A DNA stretch of 64,000 bases from NCBI RefSeq assembly GCF_000014965.1, contig NC_008554.1:4390001-4454000 (forward strand). The letters are read 5' to 3'. The stretch's first letter is position 1, and each line of letters opens with the position of its first letter. The position numbers and the translations under genes are program-made. Positions 25,973 through 35,037 of this stretch are shown here, piece after piece. Under the pieces are notes generated by a model. The model did no database searches. It was not told where the DNA came from and was given only the letters and a program-made list of their open reading frames with translations. The DNA comes from Syntrophobacter fumaroxidans MPOB (GTDB lineage Bacteria > Desulfobacterota > Syntrophobacteria > Syntrophobacterales > Syntrophobacteraceae).

Positions 25973-27385
25973 ATGGAGCGTTTCGGTGCACGATACCTGG
26001 AAGAACGCAAGCTCGTTCAGCGCTGGCCACAGCCGATCCCGGCCATTGTGGCGCTTGTGTTGACCCTGGCGGTGTTCTACGCCACCTGGTGGATCTTTCA
26101 GGATCCTCGCGGGTGGCTGCGGATGTACACCCCTTACGTGGGTTACATGTACACCCGCTGGTGGTTGATCATGCTGATCTGGATGGTCTACATTTTCAAT
26201 TACTGGCCATTCAAGCGCAGTTGGCTGGAAAGGACCCACCCGGTCGTCAAAGGGGTCGTCCTCACCGCGATTTCCGTTGCGATTCTGCTGGTGCTCATCA
26301 AGGGCTTCTTCGAATCTCTGCTGGGCAACTACGGGATTGCCTATTTCAACCCCGACAACCTGATGAAACTGCCCAAGATGACGGAATTTTTCGCCCTTGA
26401 ATACGCCTCGCTGGCCTGCCTCATGTTCGCCGCCATCGCCTCATGGTTGAGCCCGGCCTGGGTCGTGGCCTGTGAAGAGGTTCCCTGGCAGGATATGAAC
26501 CAACCGGGCAAGGGCATCAGCATTCTGGTCATGACCTTCTTCCTGAGCACTCTGGTCTTCTTCATGACCATGCATTCCCACATGGGGATTCTGTACTATC
26601 CCTGGCAGTATTTCACCTCCATCGCGCCGCCTTATTGGGAAAAATTCGCCAACACGGTTTCGGGCAACTTTCACGTGGCCTGGATCATGTGCTGTACCGT
26701 GACAGTGTGGCTGGTGGAAACCATCTGGGAGCGTTTTCCCTTCAAGCTCATCCGGAGAGACTGGCTGCGTCGCGTCACGGCTTTCTTCGGGATCATCGCC
26801 ATTGCCTGGGCCATGCACTTCTTTCTCTATTTTGCCCAGGAGCTCACCTGGGGACCGGCCATACGCGGCACCAGGCTCATCAATGCTCCCGATTGGCGTT
26901 GGCTGCATGTGGGTGAAATGGCCGTGTTTTTCCTGGTTCCAGCCCTGTTTCTCAATTTTTATTGCGGCAACTGGCCTCGGCGCTTCAGCCTGCCGGTGAA
27001 CGTGCTGATCCGCACCGCGATCACCCTCGCGGCCGCCGTGCTGCTTTACATTTTCTACTACGCAACCTCCCACGATTTCCTGGGAACTCAAAAGGGGTTC
27101 ATGCACGAACAGCAGTTCCCGATGATTCCCACGATCTGGTTGATCAACATCTGGCTCGCGCACCACTGGTTCATGGACAACTGGCCTGCCTGGAAGATGG
27201 AGCCGAAAACCGCGGACGAAATCGCTCGGGACCATGCCGCCGAACGGGCGCAAGTGGCTGAAATCATGTGGAGTCCGGCTCTGGGCTGGGGGTTGGGGGT
27301 CGGGACCGTGTGCGGGGTGGCTTTCTACTTCTTTGTCCTGAATGTTCTTCCCTGGGCCTACAAATCCATCACTGTCATCAAATGA
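25973..27385 (+). CDS. Polytopic membrane protein, Trp/His-rich, function unknown
   Basis: 470 residues with roughly ten to twelve hydrophobic helices and an unusually high Trp, His and Tyr content. Histidines recur at helix ends: MTMHSHMGILYYPWQYF, NFHVAWIMCC, WAMHFFLYFAQELTWGP, RWLHVGEMAVFF, HDFLGTQKGFMHEQQFP and LAHHWFMDNWP. Such a pattern could bind metal or heme, but I do not recognise the family. AAGGAGG precedes the ATG. The next gene, a Tat-exported metallo-hydrolase, starts 19 bp downstream, so the two are almost certainly co-transcribed. Confidence 0.85.
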   Translation: MERFGARYLEERKLVQRWPQPIPAIVALVLTLAVFYATWWIFQDPRGWLRMYTPYVGYMYTRWWLIMLIWMVYIFNYWPFKRSWLERTHPVVKGVVLTAISVAILLVLIKGFFESLLGNYGIAYFNPDNLMKLPKMTEFFALEYASLACLMFAAIASWLSPAWVVACEEVPWQDMNQPGKGISILVMTFFLSTLVFFMTMHSHMGILYYPWQYFTSIAPPYWEKFANTVSGNFHVAWIMCCTVTVWLVETIWERFPFKLIRRDWLRRVTAFFGIIAIAWAMHFFLYFAQELTWGPAIRGTRLINAPDWRWLHVGEMAVFFLVPALFLNFYCGNWPRRFSLPVNVLIRTAITLAAAVLLYIFYYATSHDFLGTQKGFMHEQQFPMIPTIWLINIWLAHHWFMDNWPAWKMEPKTADEIARDHAAERAQVAEIMWSPALGWGLGVGTVCGVAFYFFVLNVLPWAYKSITVIK

Positions 27386-27404
27386 CGCGAGAAAAGGAGC
27401 ATCC

Positions 27405-28580
27405 ATGTCTGAAGAAAAAGCCAAAATCAGCCGCCGGGATTTTTTCAAGGGAGCGGCCATGGGCGTTCTGGGAGGCGCTGCTTTGGGGATGGGCCTTTTC
27501 TCCTATTCCCCCTGGCGCAAGGACTACTTGCCGAAAGTGGGGCGTAAGCTCACGGACATAGGCACCTGCAAGTCCGTCAAGGTGACGAACATTTCGGAGA
27601 CCAGCTGGTTCGAAAACTCGGTGCTCATGGGTGACATCAAAGGCGCGGGTGGGCTCCTGGTCAATCAATACAGCTACAACTGGCCGCCCTTCGGTGATGG
27701 TACGGGCCTGGGAAAAGGAACCTATGAGAGCGGCGTGGGCAGGATTCGGCGCTTCCTTCCGAACAACCTCGAGGAAGCGTGGGCCGTGGCCGAAAAACTG
27801 GCCGTTCATCCGGAAAATGCAGGTGGCTTTGCCTGCCTGATTGAACTGGAGGAACTGGACGGCAGGACGCGCAAATTCCTCCTCGACAGTGGTTGGTCCT
27901 ACAAGTGGATGGACGAGTGTTTCAAACGCGAGGGCATCGACCGGATGCTGATGAATCGGGAAATCGAGGCTATCATCATTTCTCACGAGCACTTTGACCA
28001 TTTTTGGGGAATTCCGGTCACCTACAAGTACGATCCCGCCATTACCACGTACATCCCCGAAGGGTTCTATCCCGAAGGGCTGCAGTACCTCAAGGATGCC
28101 GGTCACAAGGGAGAGCTGATCAAAGTCAAACCGGGTCTCAATCCCATCATCTCCGGCCTGGCAACCTTTGTTTTCGCCGTTCCCATTATCTGTCGCGTCT
28201 ACGGGGAACAGTCGATCTACGTCAACGTGAAGGACCACGGCCTGGTCAGCATCACCGGATGCTGCCACCAGGGCATCATCCAATTTGCCGAGACGGCTTT
28301 CAAGGAGGTCAAGTACGAAAAGGATCAGCTCTTCGGCATTTACGGCGGTCTGCACATCTCTCCTTTCGAGGACTGGGACCCCAAGTATGACGACCTGGTG
28401 CTCTCCCTCGGGAAATACGGCTTTCAAAAGATCGGATGCAACCACTGCACTGGGTTGCTCTGTGCCAAGAAGTTCGTCGAAGGCGGCTATCCCGTCGTCA
28501 AGGGGACGGCGCGTTTCCGGACCAAGGAAACCAACTACCTTGGCAACGGCGACAAGATCGGCTTCGGGATCGAAGTGTGA
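27405..28580 (+). CDS. Tat-exported metallo-beta-lactamase-fold hydrolase (COG1237-like)
   Basis: 391 residues. A twin-arginine signal (SRRDFFKGAAMGVLGGAALG, residues 9-28) predicts export of a folded, metal-loaded enzyme. The MBL metal motif is H194-E-H196-F-D198-H199; later ligands fit TGCCHQG and the C-terminal NHCTG. The overall layout resembles the dihydropterin ribofuranosyl-aminobenzene phosphate synthase-like branch (COG1237). Substrate unknown. AAAGGAG precedes ATG 27405. Lies between the membrane protein and two small secreted proteins. Confidence 0.88.
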   Translation: MSEEKAKISRRDFFKGAAMGVLGGAALGMGLFSYSPWRKDYLPKVGRKLTDIGTCKSVKVTNISETSWFENSVLMGDIKGAGGLLVNQYSYNWPPFGDGTGLGKGTYESGVGRIRRFLPNNLEEAWAVAEKLAVHPENAGGFACLIELEELDGRTRKFLLDSGWSYKWMDECFKREGIDRMLMNREIEAIIISHEHFDHFWGIPVTYKYDPAITTYIPEGFYPEGLQYLKDAGHKGELIKVKPGLNPIISGLATFVFAVPIICRVYGEQSIYVNVKDHGLVSITGCCHQGIIQFAETAFKEVKYEKDQLFGIYGGLHISPFEDWDPKYDDLVLSLGKYGFQKIGCNHCTGLLCAKKFVEGGYPVVKGTARFRTKETNYLGNGDKIGFGIEV

Positions 28581-28646
28581 GGACCTCTTCGGCAACCATG
28601 GTGGGAATGCGCTGTCTTTCCGGCGCGTTGTTCTTCCGGGAGGTGA

Positions 28647-29045
28647 ATGATGGTGAAGACTCCGAGAGAAAATGCAAGATGCCTGTTGTTGATCATGCTT
28701 GCCGTCGGCACGATGGGTTTTTTCGGGCCAAAACTTGTTCCGCAAATGAGAGAACTGGTCGACGCGTTCAGCAATCAGACTCAGCGGGCTGCGGTTTTGG
28801 AAAAATACGGGGAACAGGGTGTGGTGCCCCGGGAACTGACCATGTGCGACATGGCCAGGCCGGTGGTTACCGCTTCCGAGGAAAGGGACGGCATCACCTA
28901 CTATACCCTGGAGTCCCGGGTCGAGAAGTGCGAACACTCCGAGGCGGCCGCCGGGACGGTGCGCATATTCGTCCTGGGGTGGAAGAACGGCAGGATTGTC
29001 GGCTTTGCCTGGGGCGGCCCCAAGGGAGGCAAAGTCGAGTACTGA
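28647..29045 (+). CDS. Small secreted protein with one copy of a locally triplicated domain
   Basis: 132 residues; N-terminal hydrophobic segment (LLLIMLAVGTMGFFG) likely a signal peptide or anchor. The rest aligns with both repeats of the next gene: VPQMRELVDAF..., AVLEKYGEQGVV, GITYYTLESRV, and WKNGRIVGFAWGGPK. No known family recognised. GGGAGGTGA lies before tandem ATGs at 28647 and 28650; either could be used. Follows the metallo-hydrolase by 66 bp. Confidence 0.8.
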   Translation: MMVKTPRENARCLLLIMLAVGTMGFFGPKLVPQMRELVDAFSNQTQRAAVLEKYGEQGVVPRELTMCDMARPVVTASEERDGITYYTLESRVEKCEHSEAAAGTVRIFVLGWKNGRIVGFAWGGPKGGKVEY

Positions 29046-29082
29046 TTGCGGACGTTTTCGCGGATGAAACGAGGAGTTTCCG

Positions 29083-29760
29083 ATGAAAACCTTGTTGATG
29101 CTGTTTTTGTGCTTGTCCATGTTTCCTGTCGGAGCTCCGGGAGCGGCGGAGGTGATTCCTCCGATGAAGGAGTGCATGGCCGCCCACGGCTCGCAGCAGG
29201 AATACCTGGCCGTGTTGAAAAAATACGCCGACCCGGGCATCATTCGCCAGGCCATGGGGCTGCTGGTCATCAAGAATCCCTCGGTGATGCAAACCGAAAC
29301 CAGGGGATCTTCCGTCTGCTACACGGTCGAAGGCATCCTGGTCGAGACGAGCAGCGAAATCCCTTCGGATACGACCCAGGTCTATAAAGCGTGCTGGGAT
29401 AACGGCAAAATCGTTTCACTGGAATTTTTCGGGCCAAAAAGCCGGTCGACCGCGGAAATCATCCCGGAAATGCGTGAGTGCATGCAGTCTCATGATTCCC
29501 GGGAGAAGTACGCCGCGGTGATCGCGAAATACGCCGACCCGGGTCTCATACGCCGAGCCATGGCCCTGCTGGTGATCAAGGAACCTTCGGTGATCCGGGT
29601 GGAACGCGACGGGGCGGTGATCACCTACACGGTCCAGGGCCGCACGGTCGGTACTTCCAATGAGATCCCGGCCGACGCGGTCCAGGTCTACCGGGTGGCA
29701 TGGAAGGGGGGACGCATCATCTCCCTGGAGTTTCTCGGGGCCGCGGGCGCTGGACGTTAG
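29083..29760 (+). CDS. Secreted protein with two tandem copies of an unknown ~95-residue domain
   Basis: 225 residues with a Sec signal peptide (cleavage near GAPGAAE). Repeat 1 starts IPPMKECMAAHGS and repeat 2 IPEMRECMQSHDS; shared segments are KKYADPG/AKYADPG, AMGLLVIKNPSV/AMALLVIKEPSV, CYTVEG/TYTVQG, SSEIPSD/SNEIPAD, QVYKACWDNGKIVSLEFFG/QVYRVAWKGGRIISLEFLG. The preceding gene has a third, more diverged copy. Domain function unknown; probably periplasmic and part of the metallo-hydrolase operon. Confidence 0.82.
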   Translation: MKTLLMLFLCLSMFPVGAPGAAEVIPPMKECMAAHGSQQEYLAVLKKYADPGIIRQAMGLLVIKNPSVMQTETRGSSVCYTVEGILVETSSEIPSDTTQVYKACWDNGKIVSLEFFGPKSRSTAEIIPEMRECMQSHDSREKYAAVIAKYADPGLIRRAMALLVIKEPSVIRVERDGAVITYTVQGRTVGTSNEIPADAVQVYRVAWKGGRIISLEFLGAAGAGR

Positions 29761-29786
29761 CACTGCGAAAACATGCGCGGGAGGTC

Positions 29787-31661
29787 ATGAAGCCGGATAT
29801 GTTTTTGAACCGTTTTTTTCAGGGCGATCTTCATTCCCGCCCGGAAGACGGCATCCAGGAGCTCCTGCGGGCCGTCCTGGTGCGAGCGAACTTCGTCCCG
29901 GCGGTCCGCCGGCGCGTCGGCTGGCGGGGCCTCAAACAGGTGATGGCGGAGGGAGAGTGCTGGACGGTCAGGATCAACGGGTTTGCGGGGGTGTTCGGGT
30001 TGTTTTTCGGCGGACTCGAATCGTGCCCCGCCTGGTTCCGAGGCCGGTTTCTCCTGTATTATTTTCCTGATCCCGACGAAGACCTGGTCGAGAAATTCTC
30101 GCTTCGGGCCGTTGAATCGACCCAAAGACCGGACTATCTCCACCTCGTCAGGGATTTCCCTTCCCATGGCGAATTCAGCGACCTCTTCGGCATCGGCCTG
30201 TTCGGCCTCGCCGTCCATCCAGGCGGCAGGGCGCTGGCGCTGAAACTGGAAAGCCTTTCCTCAATTCGAACAATCGCCGAGGACGGGGTTTTCCTCTCCG
30301 ATAACGGACAACCGGTGCCGATGATCGCCCCCGGGGGCCGCGACCAGGATTTTCCCGCCATGGAAACGGCGTCCGGGCTTTTCGACACACTGGCTGCCTC
30401 GATCACCTTCAATCTCGGGCAACCCCCGTGCCACCTCAGCGAGCGCCGCTTTCCCGCCGAGCAGATCGTCTACGACCGCGCGGGCGTAACGCGATCGGTT
30501 GCGGTCGGCGACGTCTGGAAGTCAATCCTTCTCCTGGGCTATGGTGAAAGCCGGTTCGAGAACCTGGAGGAAGCCGACCCCGATACCAACCGGCCTCCCA
30601 TCCATTGCCTGCGCTGGCATTCACCCGAACCGCGCCCGCCGGACTACTCGGAGCGGCTCTGGTGGGAGGCACACCGGCTCGGTCCGGGCAAGACGATCGG
30701 CAAGAAACTGCCGGCGCTCGACGAACGCCCGCCGCTTGTCATTCTCACCGGCTTTCTCGGCTCGGGCAAAACCAGCTTCCTGCAACATTTTATCGAATAC
30801 CAGACCCAACGCAGCCGCTTTGTCGCGGTGATTCAGAATGAGATCGGTGAAGTCGCCCTGGATGGAAAGCTCCTGGATTACACGGTGACCGAAATCGATG
30901 AAGGCTGTGTATGCTGCAGCCTTATCGGCAGCCTCAAACGGGCTGTTCAAGGCATCCTCAAAAGCTTCTCCCCCGACGCCATCGTCCTTGAAACCTCAGG
31001 GCTGGCGAACCCCAAGAACCTGTTGGACGAACTGGAGGAGTTGGCGGAATGGGTCAGATTCGACACCACCGTCACCATGGTGGACGCCCTGAACTTCGAC
31101 GCCGGCCTCAAGGATTACCGCATCGTCGCCGACCAGGTCGCCGTTGCGGACGTGCTCATCCTCAACAAAAGCGACCTGGTCGACGAAATGCGATTGAGGG
31201 ATTTGCGCCGTCGATTGCGGCAGCTCAACCCGAATGCTCCGGTGGTTGTGAGCTGTCGAGGGGATGTGCAGCCGGCGTTGATCTTCGGCCTGGATGACCG
31301 GTCGAGGCCGGTACACGACAGGAATGGACCGGCGGCCGCGGGCGACGACGGACGGCCTCATCACACGCATGCGCACGATCACCTCATTTCCCGAACCATC
31401 CGTGTGCCGCGGGTCCTGGATCGCCAGGCTTTCATCACAGCGATCGAATCGCTGCCTTCTCCGATTTTTCGTGTCAAGGGCCTCATCGAACTCTCCGCTC
31501 CCCGGCAGACGACGCTCCTTCAGTACGTTGCCGGCCGCTGGGACATCACGCCTTTTCCCGATCCCCAAACGCAAGATCGTTTCCTGACGTTCATCGGCAG
31601 GACGGAAGAACCGGATCCCTTCCAAACCGCGGAGGCGTCGATCCGAGCGGCGGAAACCTGA
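29787..31661 (+). CDS. CobW/COG0523-family GTPase with long N-terminal extension
   Basis: 624 residues, almost twice the usual 320-400. Residues ~316-624 form the metallochaperone: Walker A LTGFLGSGKTSFL (320-332), QNEIGEV, GCVCCSLIGSL with the CxCC metal site (374-377), VLETSGLANP, LILNKSDLVD, a His-rich loop HHTHAHDH and the C-terminal FRVKGLIEL domain. Residues 1-310 are a separate domain I do not recognise (WTVRINGFAGVFGLFFGGLE, SDLFGIGLFGLAVHPGG, WWEAHRLGPG). CobW GTPases insert zinc, cobalt or other metals into client proteins; the exported metallo-hydrolase upstream is a candidate client (inference). GGGAGG precedes ATG 29787. Confidence 0.9.
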   Translation: MKPDMFLNRFFQGDLHSRPEDGIQELLRAVLVRANFVPAVRRRVGWRGLKQVMAEGECWTVRINGFAGVFGLFFGGLESCPAWFRGRFLLYYFPDPDEDLVEKFSLRAVESTQRPDYLHLVRDFPSHGEFSDLFGIGLFGLAVHPGGRALALKLESLSSIRTIAEDGVFLSDNGQPVPMIAPGGRDQDFPAMETASGLFDTLAASITFNLGQPPCHLSERRFPAEQIVYDRAGVTRSVAVGDVWKSILLLGYGESRFENLEEADPDTNRPPIHCLRWHSPEPRPPDYSERLWWEAHRLGPGKTIGKKLPALDERPPLVILTGFLGSGKTSFLQHFIEYQTQRSRFVAVIQNEIGEVALDGKLLDYTVTEIDEGCVCCSLIGSLKRAVQGILKSFSPDAIVLETSGLANPKNLLDELEELAEWVRFDTTVTMVDALNFDAGLKDYRIVADQVAVADVLILNKSDLVDEMRLRDLRRRLRQLNPNAPVVVSCRGDVQPALIFGLDDRSRPVHDRNGPAAAGDDGRPHHTHAHDHLISRTIRVPRVLDRQAFITAIESLPSPIFRVKGLIELSAPRQTTLLQYVAGRWDITPFPDPQTQDRFLTFIGRTEEPDPFQTAEASIRAAET

Positions 31662-32094
31662 AAGCCTCGATCCGGAAGCCGGTTTCCGTACCCCTGGGTC
31701 CCCGCTCTTCTTGTCAGGAGTCTCGTACAGGGTTCATTTCGAATCAGAGAGCAATTCGCCAAGGTGCATTTTGTTCCCGGATCATTTCCCCTTCCCGCCA
31801 CGCATCCCTTTCGCCGACCGTTTCTCCGTTGAAATCAGCCGATAGACACACGGAGAGACTGAATTGGCATTGTTCTTGTTTCTCAGTGAGGGCGGTCGGG
31901 CAGGTCGTTCCTCCCCGGATACCTGTCTCGATTCCACAGTAACCCTTCACACAGGCCCTTGGGAGAGATAAGGGCGGACTCGAGCCTGCGGCATGAAGGC
32001 AAGATTTCACCCTTTCCCTCTCCCGACCGACTCCGGAAGGAGACTGACCGGAACGATCAATCCTGAGGGAAACGAAAAACGGGAGCTCAAAGCA
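31662..32094. other. Intergenic region before mrp
   Basis: No gene is recognised in this ~430-bp space. An open frame upstream of mrp (from 31993) is in phase but lacks protein-like features. I see no convincing terminator or promoter. Confidence 0.4.
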
Positions 32095-32973
32095 ATGGAA
32101 ACAGGTGAAACAAACGTGGGAAACGCATGTGATCATGCGCATCATGAGGAAGCGGGCGAGGAGATCATCAAGGTTCGGGAACGGCTTTCGCACATCCGGC
32201 ACAAACTGATCGTCATGAGCGGCAAGGGGGGAGTCGGCAAGAGCAGTGTGGCCGCTTACCTGGCCATCGGCCTGGGGCGCTTGGGGAACCGTGTGGGACT
32301 GCTCGATGTGGATTTTCACGGTCCCAGCATTCCAAGGATGCTCGGCATCTCCGGGATGTTTCGTTTCAGCGAAAAGGAAAAGGCTTTAATGCCGCATGAA
32401 TACGAAGATCACCTGAAGGTCGTGTCCATCGAATGCCTCCTCGAGGACCGGGATGCAGCCGTCATCTGGCGTGGTCCGATGAAGCACGGGGTGATCAAGC
32501 AGTTCATTTCGGAGGTTGACTGGGGCGAGTTGGATTACCTGGTGATCGATTCACCTCCCGGGACCGGTGACGAACCGCTCAGCGTCGCCCAGACGATTGA
32601 AGGCACCCGCGCCGTCATCGTCACGACCCCCCAGGAGATCGCGTTGGCGGACGTTCGCAAGTCCATCAATTTCTGCCACCACCTCGCAATGCCTATCGTG
32701 GGCCTGGTGGAAAACATGAGCGGTTATGTCTGTCCGCACTGCGGGCAGGAGAGTCCCCTGTTTGGCCGGGGCGGCGGCAGGAGAACCGCCGAACAAATGA
32801 ACGTCCACTTTCTGGGCGCGCTGCCCTTCGACCCCCGCCTGGTGGAAGCCTCCGATCTGGGGCGCACGCTGACCGAACGCGAAAAAGCAAGTCCTTTTAC
32901 CTTAGCGCTGTCCAATTTCGTGAGCGAAGTCATCCAACGTTCCGAGGTTCTCGCGGAGTCACAGCACCCGTAG
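32095..32973 (+). CDS. mrp: Mrp/NBP35-family ATP-binding protein
   Basis: 292 residues. The deviant Walker A is MSGKGGVGKSSVAAYLA, followed by LLDVDFHGPSIPRMLG, VIDSPPGTGDEPLS and the C-terminal ENMSGYVCPHCGQ with the CxxC that holds a bridging [4Fe-4S] cluster. Mrp proteins carry Fe-S clusters to apoproteins in the cytoplasm. The N-terminus has a short His-rich stretch (CDHAHHEEAGEE). GGGAG lies before ATG 32095. It may also serve the metal-centred genes upstream. Confidence 0.92.
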   Translation: METGETNVGNACDHAHHEEAGEEIIKVRERLSHIRHKLIVMSGKGGVGKSSVAAYLAIGLGRLGNRVGLLDVDFHGPSIPRMLGISGMFRFSEKEKALMPHEYEDHLKVVSIECLLEDRDAAVIWRGPMKHGVIKQFISEVDWGELDYLVIDSPPGTGDEPLSVAQTIEGTRAVIVTTPQEIALADVRKSINFCHHLAMPIVGLVENMSGYVCPHCGQESPLFGRGGGRRTAEQMNVHFLGALPFDPRLVEASDLGRTLTEREKASPFTLALSNFVSEVIQRSEVLAESQHP

Positions 32974-33019
32974 GTCCGGGAAACGAGGTGAAGAAGGCGG
33001 AACACACCCTGGAATCGGC

Positions 33020-33049
33020 ACTCCGGGCTGAAGGCGGGAAACCCGGAGT
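33020..33049. terminator. Hairpin between convergent mrp and histidine kinase genes
   Basis: Perfect 8-bp stem ACTCCGGG (33020-33027) / CCCGGAGT (33042-33049) in the 75-bp gap; it touches the kinase stop codon. No T-run on either side, so termination efficiency is uncertain. Confidence 0.4.
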
Positions 33050-35037
33050 CAGGAGGTGGGAGGTGACGAAGGAGGCGTCCCCGGAAGCGATATCGTGATG
33101 GTGCAGCCGGGGCCGTCGTTGTTGGCGGCAAACACACGCCCTCCCATGGCTTCCACGAAGCGCCTCACGAGGGCGAGGCCGATTCCCGTCCCTTTGGCGG
33201 CGCGGGTCGGATCGTTGTCCACTCGATAGAAGTCGTCGAAGATCTTTTTCAGCGCGTGGCGGGGGATGCCCGGGCCGGTGTCGGACACCGCGATCGCCAC
33301 CCGGCTTCCCTCGGGCCGCACGCGCACCGAAATTTTCCGTTCCGGGCATCCTTTGCCGAACTTGATGCTGTTCTCGATCAGGTTGATGAGCACTTGGACC
33401 ATGACCTCCCGGTCGTAGGGGAAGCAGCGGTCCAGGCGGTTCTGCACGGCCAGCGCGAACCCTTCCTGGCGGAGCCGCTCCTGCATGACATCACGCACTT
33501 CGGCAAGAACGTCGTCGAGCAGCCCCTCGCGAAGGTCGAGCCGGCGCTGCTTTTTCTCCAGCTTGGAAAACTCCAGCACGTTGTTGATGAGCCTGGAAAG
33601 ACGAGCGCTCTCCGATCCCAGGATGCGGTAGTATTCCATTTCCCGCTCCGGGTCGGAGGCGATGCCGTGCTCCAGCATTTCGACGTACATGCGGATGTTG
33701 GTGAGGGGGGTCTTGAGCTCGTGGGTCACCGAGGAAACAAAACCACTGCGGCGCTCCGAGAGATCCGTCACGACCCGGGCGCTCTGGTAGATGGCAAGGA
33801 GCCCCAGCAGGATCACCGCGGCCAGCACCGCCACCATCGCGTAAAGCGTGGCGCGGCCCGGAGATCGTGGAATGACTTCGCAGGTGAGGGTTGCCCGCAC
33901 GAATGAAAAGGGACGGGGAAAGCTGCGCTCCAGGGAAAAACGCGGATGGGCGACCGGAGCCCCCTCCCGGATGCGCGCGGTCTCCCGTCCGCCGTGCACG
34001 GAGGTCAGGGTCAGGCTGGTGAAACGGGCCATGGGCTGGCCGGTGAAATGTGTGTTCTTGAGCTGATCGAGGAGCGCTTCCATCCGGATCACTACCCCCT
34101 GCCGGTACACCTGGTTGCCGATGACGATGCGCCGGAACAACAGGGCTTGACCGTTGTCCAGGCTGATCGACTGGAGGGGGTCGATTTCCGCTCGAAGGGC
34201 ATCCTCGGGGGCGGGCGACACGGGTGCGTGCGCGGAGGTCGGAAGGGACGAAACGCCGGCAACGCTCCCGGGCGCCGACCGTCCCGACGGAGTCGCGGCA
34301 TCCGGTGCCTGGCCCTTGTCGCCGGCCGCCGTCCGGCGCTCGGCGGGAGAGGCCGACCGGTCTTTCTCCACGCCAGCCTTCCCCTGCTCGTCGCTTTGGG
34401 CCAGGTTCATGGCCTGCCGGGGAGAAATCTGCTCCACTCGCTTTCCGGTCTGGCCCAGAGAATCCTTTTGCTTCGACGAACGGGCGACATCCAGGTATTT
34501 TTCGGCAAAAACCGCGCTCGACTCCTTCTTGACCCTCGCGTCCTTCTCTTCCGATCCGCTCTTCCTCCAAAGCGTCTCCGCGGAGGTGCGATCGGAGCTT
34601 TCGGGCGGCATGGCGCGCCTGGTATTGAAGACCCGGTTCATATCCTCCAGGTGTCTCACCAGAGCGCCCCGATCCGCTGACGCCGCGGCTCCGTCCGCCG
34701 CCATGGGCGTGCTGAAGGAACCGTCCGGGTTGTTCTGCAGATAGCCCAGTATGTAGGGCTCCACCGCGGGCCGCGCCAGCGGCGAACGGGCTCCCTCGCC
34801 CGGCGGGTTGCCGGTGGAGGGCAGGGAGGGCAGATACTCCTCGACGGGACGGCGCTCTTCCCGCTGCACCAGTGCCGCCAGGTCCTGCTCCATCTGGTCG
34901 AAAAGGGTGTTCGCGAAAAAGCGGAGCTCCGCGGTTTCCTCCTGTTCGAGGCTGTGGTGGGTCCGAAAGACCAGGTACCCCAGCGGCACGACCAGGGCCA
35001 TGACAAACACCAGGATAAGCATTCGCAGGCGCTTCAC
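33049..35037 (-). CDS. Sensor histidine kinase with large variable periplasmic domain
   Basis: 662 residues. TM1 spans about 6-24 and TM2 about 397-419; between them is an unusually long (~370-residue) sensor region with a Ser/Lys/Pro/Ala-rich, apparently disordered middle (about 140-280). The cytoplasmic part is classic: HisKA SSVTHELKTPLTNI with H439, N-box INLIENSIKFGKG, G1 SDTGPGIP, F-box and G2 KGTGIGLALVRRF. It autophosphorylates and passes phosphate to the regulator encoded directly upstream, with which it overlaps by four bases. The signal is unknown. Confidence 0.94.
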   Translation of the reverse strand: MKRLRMLILVFVMALVVPLGYLVFRTHHSLEQEETAELRFFANTLFDQMEQDLAALVQREERRPVEEYLPSLPSTGNPPGEGARSPLARPAVEPYILGYLQNNPDGSFSTPMAADGAAASADRGALVRHLEDMNRVFNTRRAMPPESSDRTSAETLWRKSGSEEKDARVKKESSAVFAEKYLDVARSSKQKDSLGQTGKRVEQISPRQAMNLAQSDEQGKAGVEKDRSASPAERRTAAGDKGQAPDAATPSGRSAPGSVAGVSSLPTSAHAPVSPAPEDALRAEIDPLQSISLDNGQALLFRRIVIGNQVYRQGVVIRMEALLDQLKNTHFTGQPMARFTSLTLTSVHGGRETARIREGAPVAHPRFSLERSFPRPFSFVRATLTCEVIPRSPGRATLYAMVAVLAAVILLGLLAIYQSARVVTDLSERRSGFVSSVTHELKTPLTNIRMYVEMLEHGIASDPEREMEYYRILGSESARLSRLINNVLEFSKLEKKQRRLDLREGLLDDVLAEVRDVMQERLRQEGFALAVQNRLDRCFPYDREVMVQVLINLIENSIKFGKGCPERKISVRVRPEGSRVAIAVSDTGPGIPRHALKKIFDDFYRVDNDPTRAAKGTGIGLALVRRFVEAMGGRVFAANNDGPGCTITISLPGTPPSSPPTS

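Noticed and set aside
27378-29273. 631-codon antisense frame over the MBL-fold and repeat-domain genes
   Set aside because: Runs through three well-supported sense genes and lacks recognisable domains.
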